Part shown: one piece after another, positions 37,511 through 45,695 of the stretch
Numbering within the stretch: the first letter of the stretch is position 1
Layout of the letters: each line of letters starts with the position of its first letter
Translations under genes and position numbers: made by a program
Notes under the pieces: model-generated
Databases searched by the model: none
The model's input: the letters and a program-made list of their open reading frames with translations, nothing else
Told to the model about the DNA's origin: nothing
DNA from: an uncultured Bacteroidales bacterium
GTDB lineage: Bacteria; Bacteroidota; Bacteroidia; Bacteroidales; UBA932
Length of the DNA stretch: 47,431 nt
Direction: 5' to 3'
Assembly: GCA_934667175.1 (NCBI GenBank)
Contig: CAKULN010000022.1
Coordinates: 1-47,431 of the forward strand

Positions 37511-38416
37511 ATGGTTTTGAAAGACAACAACGTTAAGGCTAAGCCTTTTGTGAAGTGGGTTGGTGGGAAATCTCAGCTTCTGGATGAGGTGAGGCGGTCG
37601 CTGCCTGATGATTTGAGCAGGAGAAAAGGCATTACTTATGTGGAGCCTTTTGTTGGTGGCGGGGCTGTTCTGTTTTGGATTCTTCAGGAGTTTCCGAACA
37701 TTGAACAGGCTGTCATCAACGACATCAACCGAGAACTTGTTTGCACCTATTCTGTCATCAAGAATAAGGTTGAGGAATTGATCGATGTATTGGCAGAGTA
37801 TCAGGCAGCATATCAGGCTTTGGATGATGATGAGAGGAAAGATTACTTCCTCGGGAAGCGTAGTCGCTACAATGAACATCCGGAGAGCGATGTCGAGACT
37901 GCTGCGTTGTTCATATTCTTGAACAGAACCTGCTTTAACGGGTTGTATCGTGTCAATTCAAAGGGGGCGTTCAATGTTCCGTTCGGGCGGTATGCTAACC
38001 CGAAGATTTGCGACGCAGAGACTTTGAGGGCTGATTCTGAGCTCCTTAAACGAGTGACGATACTTTGTGGAGATTTTGCACAGACAGAGGAATATGCTGA
38101 CGAGCATTCAGTTTTCTATTTTGATCCTCCTTACAAACCTATTACGGTGACATCTTCATTTACCTCATATTCAAAGGAAGGGTTTGACGATGAGGAACAA
38201 ATTCGTTTGAGGGATTTCTGCAATCGCATTGCGGAGAAGAAGGCTCTGTTTGTCGCCAGCAATTCGGATCCAGTAAAGGACACAGCTTCCGGTAACTTCT
38301 TTGACCATATCTATCAGAGGTTCAGCATCAAACGTGTTTCCGCATCCAGAATGATAAATGCCAATGCTGCAGGACGGGGAAAGTTGTCCGAAATAATGAT
38401 AACCAACATAATATAG
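37511..38416 (+). CDS. dpnM: Dam-type GATC adenine methyltransferase (M.DpnII-like)
   Basis: This N6-adenine methyltransferase of about 301 aa is in the Dam/DpnM group (alpha class). It shows the N-terminal motif KPFVKWVGGKSQLL (SAM-binding FxGxG type), VEPFVGGGAVLFW, NRTCFNGLYRVNSKGAFNVPFG and catalytic DPPY (205-208). This set is characteristic of enzymes that modify GATC. It is the first gene of a three-gene operon with the DpnII-like nuclease and a second methylase, and would protect host GATC sites. It is complete. Confidence 0.92.
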   Translation: MVLKDNNVKAKPFVKWVGGKSQLLDEVRRSLPDDLSRRKGITYVEPFVGGGAVLFWILQEFPNIEQAVINDINRELVCTYSVIKNKVEELIDVLAEYQAAYQALDDDERKDYFLGKRSRYNEHPESDVETAALFIFLNRTCFNGLYRVNSKGAFNVPFGRYANPKICDAETLRADSELLKRVTILCGDFAQTEEYADEHSVFYFDPPYKPITVTSSFTSYSKEGFDDEEQIRLRDFCNRIAEKKALFVASNSDPVKDTASGNFFDHIYQRFSIKRVSASRMINANAAGRGKLSEIMITNII

Positions 38417-38424
38417 CACATTAT

Positions 38425-39285
38425 ATGAGGGATTTTAACGCTTGGCTTGGTGAGTTTCGCAGCTCCATTGCTGATTATAAATATTACATCGACTTCCCCA
38501 AGGTGTTTGCAAATGTTGATGCGCTCAGGATTGAACTAAACATTCTTAACTCATTGATCGGGTCACGAAATATCGAGGCTGATTTTGAGAATATAATCGA
38601 ACGTTACCCGGAGACTCTAAAGTGCATCCCTATACTTCTGGCTAAACGCGAGATGGATATTTTCGCTATGGATGAAGAAGGAGCATTCTGCTACAATTTC
38701 GTGGCGAGGAACTATCCGACATCTCAGTATAAGGTCTTTATGAGAAAGACTGGATTGTTCGATCTTATGGAGAATCATTTGATTAATAATCTGGTGGACT
38801 ATGTGACTGGTGTCGAGACTGGACTTGATTCTAACGGACGCAAGAATCGTGGTGGTCATTTGATGGAAGATCTTGTTGAAAGTTATCTCATTAAAGCTGG
38901 CCTTGTAAAGGGTGAGACCTATTTCAAGGAAATGTATATTCACGAGATTGAGGAAAAGTGGAATGTAAATCTGTCTTCAATCTCCAATAATGGAAGTGCG
39001 GAAAAGAGATTTGATTTCGTCATCAAATGTCCGAATATGATTTATGGCATCGAGACGAACTTCTATTCCAGTTCTGGTTCCAAGCTAAATGAGACCGCGC
39101 GGAGTTATAAGACAATAACATTGGAGACCAAGGATTTGGATTTCTTCAAGTTTGTGTGGTTCACTGATGGTCAAGGCTGGATAAATGCCCGGAACAATCT
39201 GAAAGAGACTTTCGATGTTCTTGAGAATCTCTATAATATCAAGGATTTGGAGGATGGTGTTATTTCAAATCTGATTCGTGTATGA
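38425..39285 (+). CDS. dpnB: DpnII/MboI-type restriction endonuclease
   Basis: This 286-aa protein matches the DpnII restriction nuclease family: KNRGGHLMEDLVESYL (about 140-155), and a nuclease core RFDFVI (Asp197) with GIETNFYSSSGSKLNETA (Glu210, Asn212), which fits the PD-(D/E)xK-like layout. The enzyme cuts unmethylated GATC. It lies 8 bp after the methylase gene and overlaps the second methylase by 4 bp. Confidence 0.9.
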   Translation: MRDFNAWLGEFRSSIADYKYYIDFPKVFANVDALRIELNILNSLIGSRNIEADFENIIERYPETLKCIPILLAKREMDIFAMDEEGAFCYNFVARNYPTSQYKVFMRKTGLFDLMENHLINNLVDYVTGVETGLDSNGRKNRGGHLMEDLVESYLIKAGLVKGETYFKEMYIHEIEEKWNVNLSSISNNGSAEKRFDFVIKCPNMIYGIETNFYSSSGSKLNETARSYKTITLETKDLDFFKFVWFTDGQGWINARNNLKETFDVLENLYNIKDLEDGVISNLIRV

Positions 39286-40163
39286 TTACTCCTTTCTTCA
39301 AGTCTGAAAATAAGGATTTCACTTTGGCTAAAGGTGATTGTATCAAACTTTTGTCTCAATTTGAGTTCAAGTTTGATATGATTTTCGCTGATCCGCCATA
39401 CCATCTGTCTAATGGTGGCATCAGCGTTCAGAGTGGGAAGATGGTGTCTGTAAATAAAGGCGAGTGGGATAAATCTAAGGGATTTGAGGAAGACTATCGG
39501 TTTGACAAGGCTTGGCTTTCGGCTTGCCGAGAGAAGTTAAAGAGCAACGGTACAATCTGGGTAAGCGGGACATATCACAATATCTTTTCTATCGCCCGAT
39601 GCCTGACGGAACTTGGATTCAAGATTTTGAATTGCATTACTTGGGTGAAGACCAATCCCCCACCAAACCTTTCGTGCCGGTATTTCACGTACTCTGCTGA
39701 ATATATCCTTTGGGCTCGAAAGGAGCAGAAAGCCGCTCACTACTTCAATTATGAGTTGATGAAAGAGATAAACGGGGGTACTCAGATGCGTGATGTTTGG
39801 ACACTTCCTGCGATTGCCAAATGGGAGAAATCGTGTGGGAAGCATCCTACGCAGAAGCCACTGTGTGTATTGTCGAGAATAATTCAGGCTTCCACAGAAC
39901 CTGGAGCTTGGATATTGGATCCATTTACCGGAAGCAGCACGACAGGGATAGCGGCCAACTTGCTTGGGCGCAGGTTCTTGGGAATAGATATGGAGGATAA
40001 GTTTCTGGAGATTAGCAAGGCACGAAGAGAAGAACTTGACAATTTGTCTCTTCGCACTGAGTATCTGGAGAAACTGCAAAAACAGGCAAAACTCTTCGAG
40101 GATAAGGATATTCGTGTCCTCAGCGAGCCGCCTGTTTATTATGGTGCAGGGTTGCCGTTTTAG
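39282..40163 (+). CDS. dpnA: DpnA-like second adenine methyltransferase
   Basis: This 293-aa beta-class N6-adenine methyltransferase has DPPY (37-40) near the N-terminus, followed by LSNGGISVQSGKMVSVNKGEWD, then KHPTQKPL and the SAM motif DPFTGSSTTGIAA late in the chain. That matches DpnA, which methylates GATC also in single-stranded DNA and protects incoming mobile DNA during transfer. The start overlaps the nuclease stop. Its 3' end overlaps the convergent gene by 4 bp. Confidence 0.92.
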   Translation: MITPFFKSENKDFTLAKGDCIKLLSQFEFKFDMIFADPPYHLSNGGISVQSGKMVSVNKGEWDKSKGFEEDYRFDKAWLSACREKLKSNGTIWVSGTYHNIFSIARCLTELGFKILNCITWVKTNPPPNLSCRYFTYSAEYILWARKEQKAAHYFNYELMKEINGGTQMRDVWTLPAIAKWEKSCGKHPTQKPLCVLSRIIQASTEPGAWILDPFTGSSTTGIAANLLGRRFLGIDMEDKFLEISKARREELDNLSLRTEYLEKLQKQAKLFEDKDIRVLSEPPVYYGAGLPF

Positions 40164-40723
40164 TATTCCCTATGATTGATTGCCAAGTTCAAGAGATTTC
40201 GGTAGTTCTTTTTACCTTCTATACATTCTTTCGTCCATACAAGGGAATATTTAAATTGATGAGCATCCTGATTCTGTTTCTCACACAAGCAGAAGAGTTC
40301 CAGTATCAATGCCAAGCCACCTATTGACAAAGTGCCTGGCACATTAACATTTGCATAGGTTCTCTCTATATATTCCAATGATGTTGGAGTATAGTCTTTA
40401 CGTTCTTCCACAGACCTAAACGGAGTACACGTATCATAGAACGAGGAGAAGTAATCAAGTATGGCCTTCATTTCATTCGGAAAATGCTGTGCTTTAAGAA
40501 GGACATCAACAATCCAGTCAACGTGAGGTAACAAGACAGGCTTTGCGTCATCTCCTGGGTTAAGATATTTCACCCGAAAATCAAGTTCAGGTTTCTCCCC
40601 TCTGTTGCCTTGGAACATACCTATTAGCGTTCCATCTTGTGTAGCAAATGTATGGATGGCCTCTTCATTGCCACGAACCATTCGCATTTTACCGTCTCTG
40701 TAATAATCTGGGTTATAAGTCAT
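40160..40723 (-). CDS. Uncharacterised protein coupled to the XRE regulator
   Basis: This 187-aa soluble protein is not recognised. It starts MTYNPDYYRDGKMRMVRGNEE, with a strand-rich first third (TLIGMFQGNRGEKPELDFRVKYL) and a helical remainder. It overlaps the XRE gene by 4 bp, so the two are translated together. Plausible roles are an auxiliary of the DpnII system or a toxin-like partner of the XRE protein; neither can be shown from sequence. Confidence 0.7.
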   Translation of the reverse strand: MTYNPDYYRDGKMRMVRGNEEAIHTFATQDGTLIGMFQGNRGEKPELDFRVKYLNPGDDAKPVLLPHVDWIVDVLLKAQHFPNEMKAILDYFSSFYDTCTPFRSVEERKDYTPTSLEYIERTYANVNVPGTLSIGGLALILELFCLCEKQNQDAHQFKYSLVWTKECIEGKKNYRNLLNLAINHREY

Positions 40724-40944
40724 AGTGCTTTGTTATTAAGTAATTCACATATTGAAATATTCAAAGCCTTTGCAATCTTCTCCATATTGCAAAGCGTAAT
40801 GTTCTTTTCGGCACGTTCAATCATACCGATGTATGTGCGATGAACACCGGCTTTGTCCGCAAGCTGTTCTTGCGACAGGCCAAGTGCCTTTCGGTGCTGT
40901 TGGACGCTTTGGCCAAAGTGCAGCAAAATAGGCTGTTTATCCAT
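40720..40944 (-). CDS. XRE-family regulator, probable RM controller protein
   Basis: This 74-aa protein is a single XRE helix-turn-helix domain (LGLSQEQLADKAGVHRTYIGMIERAEKNITLCNMEKIAKAL), the size and form of restriction-modification C proteins. The ATG at 40944 is used because the frame upstream reaches only a TTG inside the -7 box. It faces the DpnII operon, and the shared catactata motif in both promoter regions suggests that it controls both. Confidence 0.8.
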   Translation of the reverse strand: MDKQPILLHFGQSVQQHRKALGLSQEQLADKAGVHRTYIGMIERAEKNITLCNMEKIAKALNISICELLNNKAL

Positions 40945-40971
40945 TTTAAGTGTTGCTCTTGCTTTACTTGA

Positions 40972-41011
40972 CAAAAGTATGAATATATACTAAAGTTATC
41001 AACATACTATA
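40972..41011 (-). promoter_or_regulatory. Promoter and operator of the XRE gene
   Basis: On the minus strand TACTTTTG (40972-40979) fits TAnnTTTG. An imperfect palindrome agtatgaatatatact (40976-40991) overlaps it, and catactata (41003-41011) repeats the 9-mer upstream of the methylase. This arrangement would allow autorepression. The rest of 41012-41168 shows nothing clear. Confidence 0.5.
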
Positions 41012-41168
41012 ATTAGCAACTTAGGATAAATAACTGATTGTCATAGCCGTTTCAGAAAGGAGTCTCTTGATTTCACAAGTGATATCCGCACGAATTGAGC
41101 ACAGCTATACTCTGCCAACCTTGACACAGCAAAATGGCAAAGCAAATGATATGTAGCACATCAAATTT

Positions 41169-41969
41169 TTACTGCCTTTTCGGGGACTTGACCAGAATGA
41201 GTTCCTTGCAGTGATTCAGAAGCCAACGTTCAAAGATTGAGATTCGGCTGTAGCTCCAGATGTGGCGGCTCACGTCCTCACGGAGGTCTTGCTCTATCCA
41301 GTCTTCATTGTAGCCATACTTCCTGAGGTAATCGACATAATTGCGCAGACGTGCTTTGACTTGGCTTTCGCAGGACTTGCCGAAATGCTTCCGGCAGCCA
41401 CCGACCACATACTTCTGTGCCTGCTCTACACCAGGAAGGCAACTGATGTATGAATATGCGGAAATCGCTCTCACAAACAGGATCTTGCTTTCCAGAGTGA
41501 TGACACCATTCTTGATTTTAATCTTGTCATAGTAGGCATCTTCAAGGACATCGAGAACTGTTATGAATCCGAATCTATGGACGGTCCGTTCTATTCGGAA
41601 TGTCTCGGTTCGGTCAAGCAGGAAGTCGGGGCGGAGGAGGTTGTTTACATATTTGATGATCTCATTCGCTTGTTGTTTGAAGAACATTCTGGAACCGTAT
41701 TTTTCGGACAGCATTTGTTCCAGCTGCACTTTGCGTTCTTCAATAAAACTGAGGGAATCGATAATGCGGCGGCCTTGTGAGGCGTTGAGACAGGAGACGC
41801 ACAGGGTTCTTAGATTGGTAGGATGGTTTTCATCTGGTTGGCCTGGGTACAATGATTGGACTCCAAGATAGATGTCGGGAACTCCAGCCGCGCAGTTTGT
41901 GCATTTGAAGGCATCCCGTGATAGTATCTGAAGTTTCAGTTCGGGCGAGATATTAGCTTCGTATTCCAT
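41169..41969 (-). CDS. HNH-like zinc-binding protein
   Basis: This 266-aa protein has an N-terminal HNH-type module with paired CxxC (FKCTNCAAG, LCVSCLNA; residues about 22-65) and NLRTLCVSC, typical of HNH endonucleases. The usual first catalytic His appears replaced (LGVQSLYPG where family members have a His), so activity is uncertain. The remainder is helical. It lies at the downstream end of the replication module, facing the DpnII operon. Confidence 0.65.
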   Translation of the reverse strand: MEYEANISPELKLQILSRDAFKCTNCAAGVPDIYLGVQSLYPGQPDENHPTNLRTLCVSCLNASQGRRIIDSLSFIEERKVQLEQMLSEKYGSRMFFKQQANEIIKYVNNLLRPDFLLDRTETFRIERTVHRFGFITVLDVLEDAYYDKIKIKNGVITLESKILFVRAISAYSYISCLPGVEQAQKYVVGGCRKHFGKSCESQVKARLRNYVDYLRKYGYNEDWIEQDLREDVSRHIWSYSRISIFERWLLNHCKELILVKSPKRQ

Positions 41970-42186
41970 TATGTTGTTAGTTGATGTCTATAGATGGTCT
42001 TCCAGATGGTTTGCTGGTGGCGCTGCGCTCTCCCCTCCTTATACAAGTTTTCTTCAGTCACAGAGACTCAACTTATGGTTTTAGTTGAATCAGAATCCTC
42101 TATCCTTTGTACTTGTGTGATAAAGGTAGTCAAACGAATTTACAATCAATCATCTCCTGACGTAAAATGGCGTGAAAATCTTCGGT

Positions 42187-43284
42187 TTACGCATCATCTG
42201 GCATTTTGTGAATGCTGGTAAGATGCAATTCTAAATCTTCGACCAATCCCATAACGTTATCGAGATATTCAGGTGAAATGTATTTCCGGAGCTCTTTCAT
42301 AAGTGGCGGTTCGGAAGCAGCTATTTTTGAGTTTTGGGTATTGCTTTGCTTCCAACGGATGAGGATATCCGCGATGTCGGCTCCCATCGCCTTGTCTTTT
42401 TCCGTGGCGGTGCGTTGAAGGTAGTCAGACACTTGAATATTCAGATGCGGGCGTTCGGCACATTTCTGAACCCATTTATCGTAGCCATCCGTGTCGGGGA
42501 AGGCTATGACAGTGCGGCCTTGCAGGATTTCGACCTTGTCTCCGAGCTGTGTCTTTCCTCCTACCGCCACCCACACGCATTGGGGCATAAGGGCTGAGCA
42601 GATTATGGCGGTCTTCTCTGCCTCAACGAGAGCAACGGGTTTGTCCGGATATTTGTTCAAGAGGTGTTCTCCGAATAGGCATTGTGTAAGTTCCCATTCT
42701 GTGGGGAGAAAATTCTGATGTTTGAGGATGGAGTGGATCCAGGTGATTGGAGTTTTCGCTTCCAGGTCTTTGATGCGGTGGCCAGTGAATGGGTCGTATT
42801 TCATCACTTTACCCGTCCGGCATTGTCCTTTAGTGTCTATTTGATAGAAGATGGTGTCGGCGGATCTGGTTACTCCGATGTAATATTCCTCTACAAGTCG
42901 TCTGACGGTTTCTGTGTCAAGTAGGGTAAGCAGGAACGTGATAAAGTCACTCTGCGGTTGAAGACGGATTGTTTTGCGGACTAACGTCATCGGGATTGTG
43001 CATATTAGTCGTGCATCTTGTTTAGGTGTTGTGGTGATTCTTGCACGTTTAGGCATGGGGCTGCGCCTATCGTATTTTCGAGATTCTTTCCAATCGGGTT
43101 CGGACAGAGGATAGAGGCAGTAGCCGCAGGAGGATTCGTGGTCGCAGCGGCCATATTTTTCAGGGTCAGCTGGACGGTTTTCTTCATCGACATACGGGGC
43201 AAAACAATGCTTGCGTCCGCAGGATGGACATGTGAGCCGGGTTCTGATGCCGGCATATTTTAGAAGGTGATAGCGGTATTTCAT
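42187..43284 (-). CDS. DUF6371/TOPRIM primase-like protein
   Basis: This 365-aa protein has an N-terminal zinc-ribbon region (CPSCGRKHC, then CDHESSCGYC) and a TOPRIM-like core: VALVEAEKTAII (acidic, around 215-226) and VIAFPDTDGYDKW (around 254-266), as in DnaG-type primases and mobile-element primases. It would prime replication of the excised island. It lies 2 bp after the RepA-like helicase/ATPase gene. Confidence 0.8.
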   Translation of the reverse strand: MKYRYHLLKYAGIRTRLTCPSCGRKHCFAPYVDEENRPADPEKYGRCDHESSCGYCLYPLSEPDWKESRKYDRRSPMPKRARITTTPKQDARLICTIPMTLVRKTIRLQPQSDFITFLLTLLDTETVRRLVEEYYIGVTRSADTIFYQIDTKGQCRTGKVMKYDPFTGHRIKDLEAKTPITWIHSILKHQNFLPTEWELTQCLFGEHLLNKYPDKPVALVEAEKTAIICSALMPQCVWVAVGGKTQLGDKVEILQGRTVIAFPDTDGYDKWVQKCAERPHLNIQVSDYLQRTATEKDKAMGADIADILIRWKQSNTQNSKIAASEPPLMKELRKYISPEYLDNVMGLVEDLELHLTSIHKMPDDA

Positions 43285-43286
43285 TG

Positions 43287-44468
43287 TCAGTCGATGTCTT
43301 TGAATGGAAGTTTTGTTTCTTGTGATTGTTGTATCGGGCGTATCGTTTGTATCGGACGCGATACAGTCGATACACCTGATACAGCGGTGTCTTCTTCAGT
43401 GCGAAATGATTCGAGTGTGATGTTCTCCTCCTTGGCTTTCTTGAGCTGGCGTTGTACTTTGCCGAGGGATATGCTGAGGGTTCTGGCAATGTCTCTAAAG
43501 GATTTGCCTTGCGATTGCAGCCTGAGGATGTCTTCGATGTATTTCAGGCCATCGTCAGGTTCGGCATTCCTCAGATGATGGCACTCCTGATCGAATCCTT
43601 GCTGTTCGAAGCGAAGGAAGCCGTTCTCCTTGTTGATGTCATAGACTATCACGTTGTCGGCATCGTATTGGTAGCCACCTGTGCGGACCTTGACTTGTTT
43701 GAGGTAGCGTAGGTTGCTGTCTTTTGCACTGCGGGCAAGAGCTATTCCGGCATCAAAGAAATTAATAAGTTTGGCTGATCCGGCAAGGTCGTTCTGCGTT
43801 ATGGGTTCATAGCCACGGCGTTTTGGCGTGTGGGCTATGATGACGGTCGTGAGAGCGTATTTCTTTTTTAGGCGAATCAGTTTCATCATAAAGCTGCCAG
43901 CTGTGGAGCCTTTCTCAGAGTCATTGCATATGAACGTGATGTTGTCAACCACAAAGAAACGGGTGCCTTGGACGGCAGCTTCCTCTATGGATGCAAGTAT
44001 CTCTTCTTCGAGGTCTGAACCTATGATAAGTTCTGGGTCTATTTCGGCTCTGGAGAAATTGTCTGGGAATATGTGGCGGTAGCCTGTGGCCGGGTCGGTG
44101 TAACGCATTTGGAACTGCTTACCGGAAAGTTCGAGATCAACGTACAAGACTTTTTCCTCACGGGCAATCTCTTCGGCGATCTGTGTGGCAAATATGGATT
44201 TGCCGACATTGCTTGACGCGAATATGACAGTGTTTTCATACTGGACTATCAGGCCGCTGAAATAGGTCTTCGGATCCGGGGTGTTGATGCAGTCTTCTAT
44301 CCAGACGTTTGCCGGTTTGATGGAAAGAAGCCCTACTCGACGGGGCGCTTTTCGGGCGTTATCGATTTCTGTGAGGATTGCTTCCACCGGGGTTGATTCC
44401 CGGTGGAGGCTTTCTGTTGAGGCGGCAAGGTTATCTGACATTGCGCTTGTGTTTTCTGTGGGTTTCAT
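43287..44468 (-). CDS. RepA-like AAA ATPase
   Basis: This 393-aa RecA/RepA-fold ATPase has Walker A ASSNVGKS (84-91), LYVDLELSGKQF, Walker B VVDNITFI (around 172) and IIAHTPKRRGYEP, the layout of plasmid RepA/KaiC-like helicase ATPases. The C-terminus carries an HTH-like segment (RDIARTLSISLGKVQRQLKKA) and then the region encoded by a 9-bp repeat array. It overlaps DUF3853 by 4 bp and is followed by the primase-like gene, forming the replication operon of the middle island. Confidence 0.85.
   Translation of the reverse strand: MKPTENTSAMSDNLAASTESLHRESTPVEAILTEIDNARKAPRRVGLLSIKPANVWIEDCINTPDPKTYFSGLIVQYENTVIFASSNVGKSIFATQIAEEIAREEKVLYVDLELSGKQFQMRYTDPATGYRHIFPDNFSRAEIDPELIIGSDLEEEILASIEEAAVQGTRFFVVDNITFICNDSEKGSTAGSFMMKLIRLKKKYALTTVIIAHTPKRRGYEPITQNDLAGSAKLINFFDAGIALARSAKDSNLRYLKQVKVRTGGYQYDADNVIVYDINKENGFLRFEQQGFDQECHHLRNAEPDDGLKYIEDILRLQSQGKSFRDIARTLSISLGKVQRQLKKAKEENITLESFRTEEDTAVSGVSTVSRPIQTIRPIQQSQETKLPFKDID
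43331..43383. repeat. 9-bp-period palindromic repeat array in the RepA-like gene
   Basis: Three direct units gtatcgggc, gtatcgttt, gtatcggac are followed by three inverted ones gcgatacag, tcgatacac, ctgatacag, all at strict 9-bp spacing, symmetric about 43357. In protein terms they read VSG VST VSR PIQ TIR PIQ. The symmetry at DNA level suggests a binding array (iteron-like) rather than a protein constraint only. Confidence 0.6.
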
Positions 44469-44773
44469 TTGTCGCTCCGTCGTTTGTTGAACAGTTCAAG
44501 TGCAAGATCCGCATCGACGACGATCTTGCGTCCGTTTTGACGAACGGCCTCTTTTATTATCGTGTTCTTGTAGCGTTGAGCTGTGACGTGGGAGCAGCCG
44601 AAGAGGCTTCTGATTCCGTTCAGGCCATAGACCAAGCGATGGTTTGCCTTGACCGGTTGTTCTGGCTCATCGTTATTGTCCTGTGACAACGCGGCTTTGA
44701 GCCGGTCGTCAATGATTGACGTGAACTCTTCTACCGTCAATGAGTAAAGCGGGGTGTCTATTCCGATTCCCAT
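44465..44773 (-). CDS. DUF3853 family protein
   Basis: This protein of about 102 aa has the DUF3853 core LVYGLNGIRSLFGCSHVTAQRYKN and GRKIVVDADLALELF, close to the copy at 15513-15797. The ATG at 44773 (MGIGIDTPLYSLTVEEF) aligns with the paralogue and is preferred over an upstream ATG at 44845. It is coupled to the RepA-like gene by a 4-bp overlap. Confidence 0.85.
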   Translation of the reverse strand: MGIGIDTPLYSLTVEEFTSIIDDRLKAALSQDNNDEPEQPVKANHRLVYGLNGIRSLFGCSHVTAQRYKNTIIKEAVRQNGRKIVVDADLALELFNKRRSDK

Positions 44774-44999
44774 AATCTTGAATTTTAGTAAAACTATGGC
44801 TTCGGAGAAAGGTGACAAGCAGACTCCTCTGCCACAACGGAACATCGCACAAGTAATGTCACTTCGCTTGCGGCTTCCGATGTGGCAAAGTTCAGGAGAA
44901 TTAAATGGGATTCGGGTTACAACCGGGTTGTATCAGGGTTGTAATCGGGTTGCCTTTGGGCTGTATCCTTTGCCAAATCACTCATGTGCATGGAGTTAT

Positions 45000-45695
45000 C
45001 TAATGATTCTTATACTCCGAATAAAGGTCGGCAATTGTTTTTGAGATCGCTTTGCCATTCATCTTGTCGTAGGCTTGGCGAAGATTAGACACGTTCCATA
45101 GACGCTCGAACACATTCCAGCAGATTCTGCCGCCTTTGTCAAGATCGAGCAGGCCGGATAGGACAAAGGCTACTTCCGCCATATTCCTCTTGTTGGATTT
45201 GTCTTTCCAGTCAAGGTCTTCGCCGCAGAACTGAGGGACGAGGCGGTTCAGATATTCCCTGGCTTTGTCGTTGTCCAGTTGCGGAGGCAGTGGGATTGTT
45301 GGCTTCGGTGTGCCGAGGATTGCGGTGACATTGTACTGGTCATAATGCTCAATCTTTTCACGCAAGCACTGGGCATAGCGATAGAATGCGGCTTCTTCCA
45401 CACCATAGTTGAGGCAATCCAAAGGGTATTCATTCTGGATATATGGCTTGAATGAATCCAAGCAACTGTCTATCAATGCCAGCAAGAGTTTTGTCTTGCT
45501 GTTTAGGTCTTCAAAGTCAAACAGATGGATGAATGCTTCGAGGGATTCGTTCTCGTAGCAGTCTGTGATGCGTTGCCAATCGATTTGCACGAGGTTGGTT
45601 ATCGTTCCGTTGAGGATTTGGGCTTTGACTTGAAGACGGTAGCGGGCGTTGTTCTCACTTTCCTCTTTGGTGTTGCGCGGATTTCTCATATTCAT
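45000..45695 (-). CDS. Hypothetical helical protein next to the integrase
   Basis: This 231-aa, mostly helical, charged protein is not recognised. Its start codon shares one base with the integrase stop (TAATG), so it is translated with the integrase and may assist recombination or regulate it. The left island has a different, HTH-bearing gene in the same slot. The 226-bp gap to the next gene start is unremarkable. Confidence 0.7.
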   Translation of the reverse strand: MNMRNPRNTKEESENNARYRLQVKAQILNGTITNLVQIDWQRITDCYENESLEAFIHLFDFEDLNSKTKLLLALIDSCLDSFKPYIQNEYPLDCLNYGVEEAAFYRYAQCLREKIEHYDQYNVTAILGTPKPTIPLPPQLDNDKAREYLNRLVPQFCGEDLDWKDKSNKRNMAEVAFVLSGLLDLDKGGRICWNVFERLWNVSNLRQAYDKMNGKAISKTIADLYSEYKNH

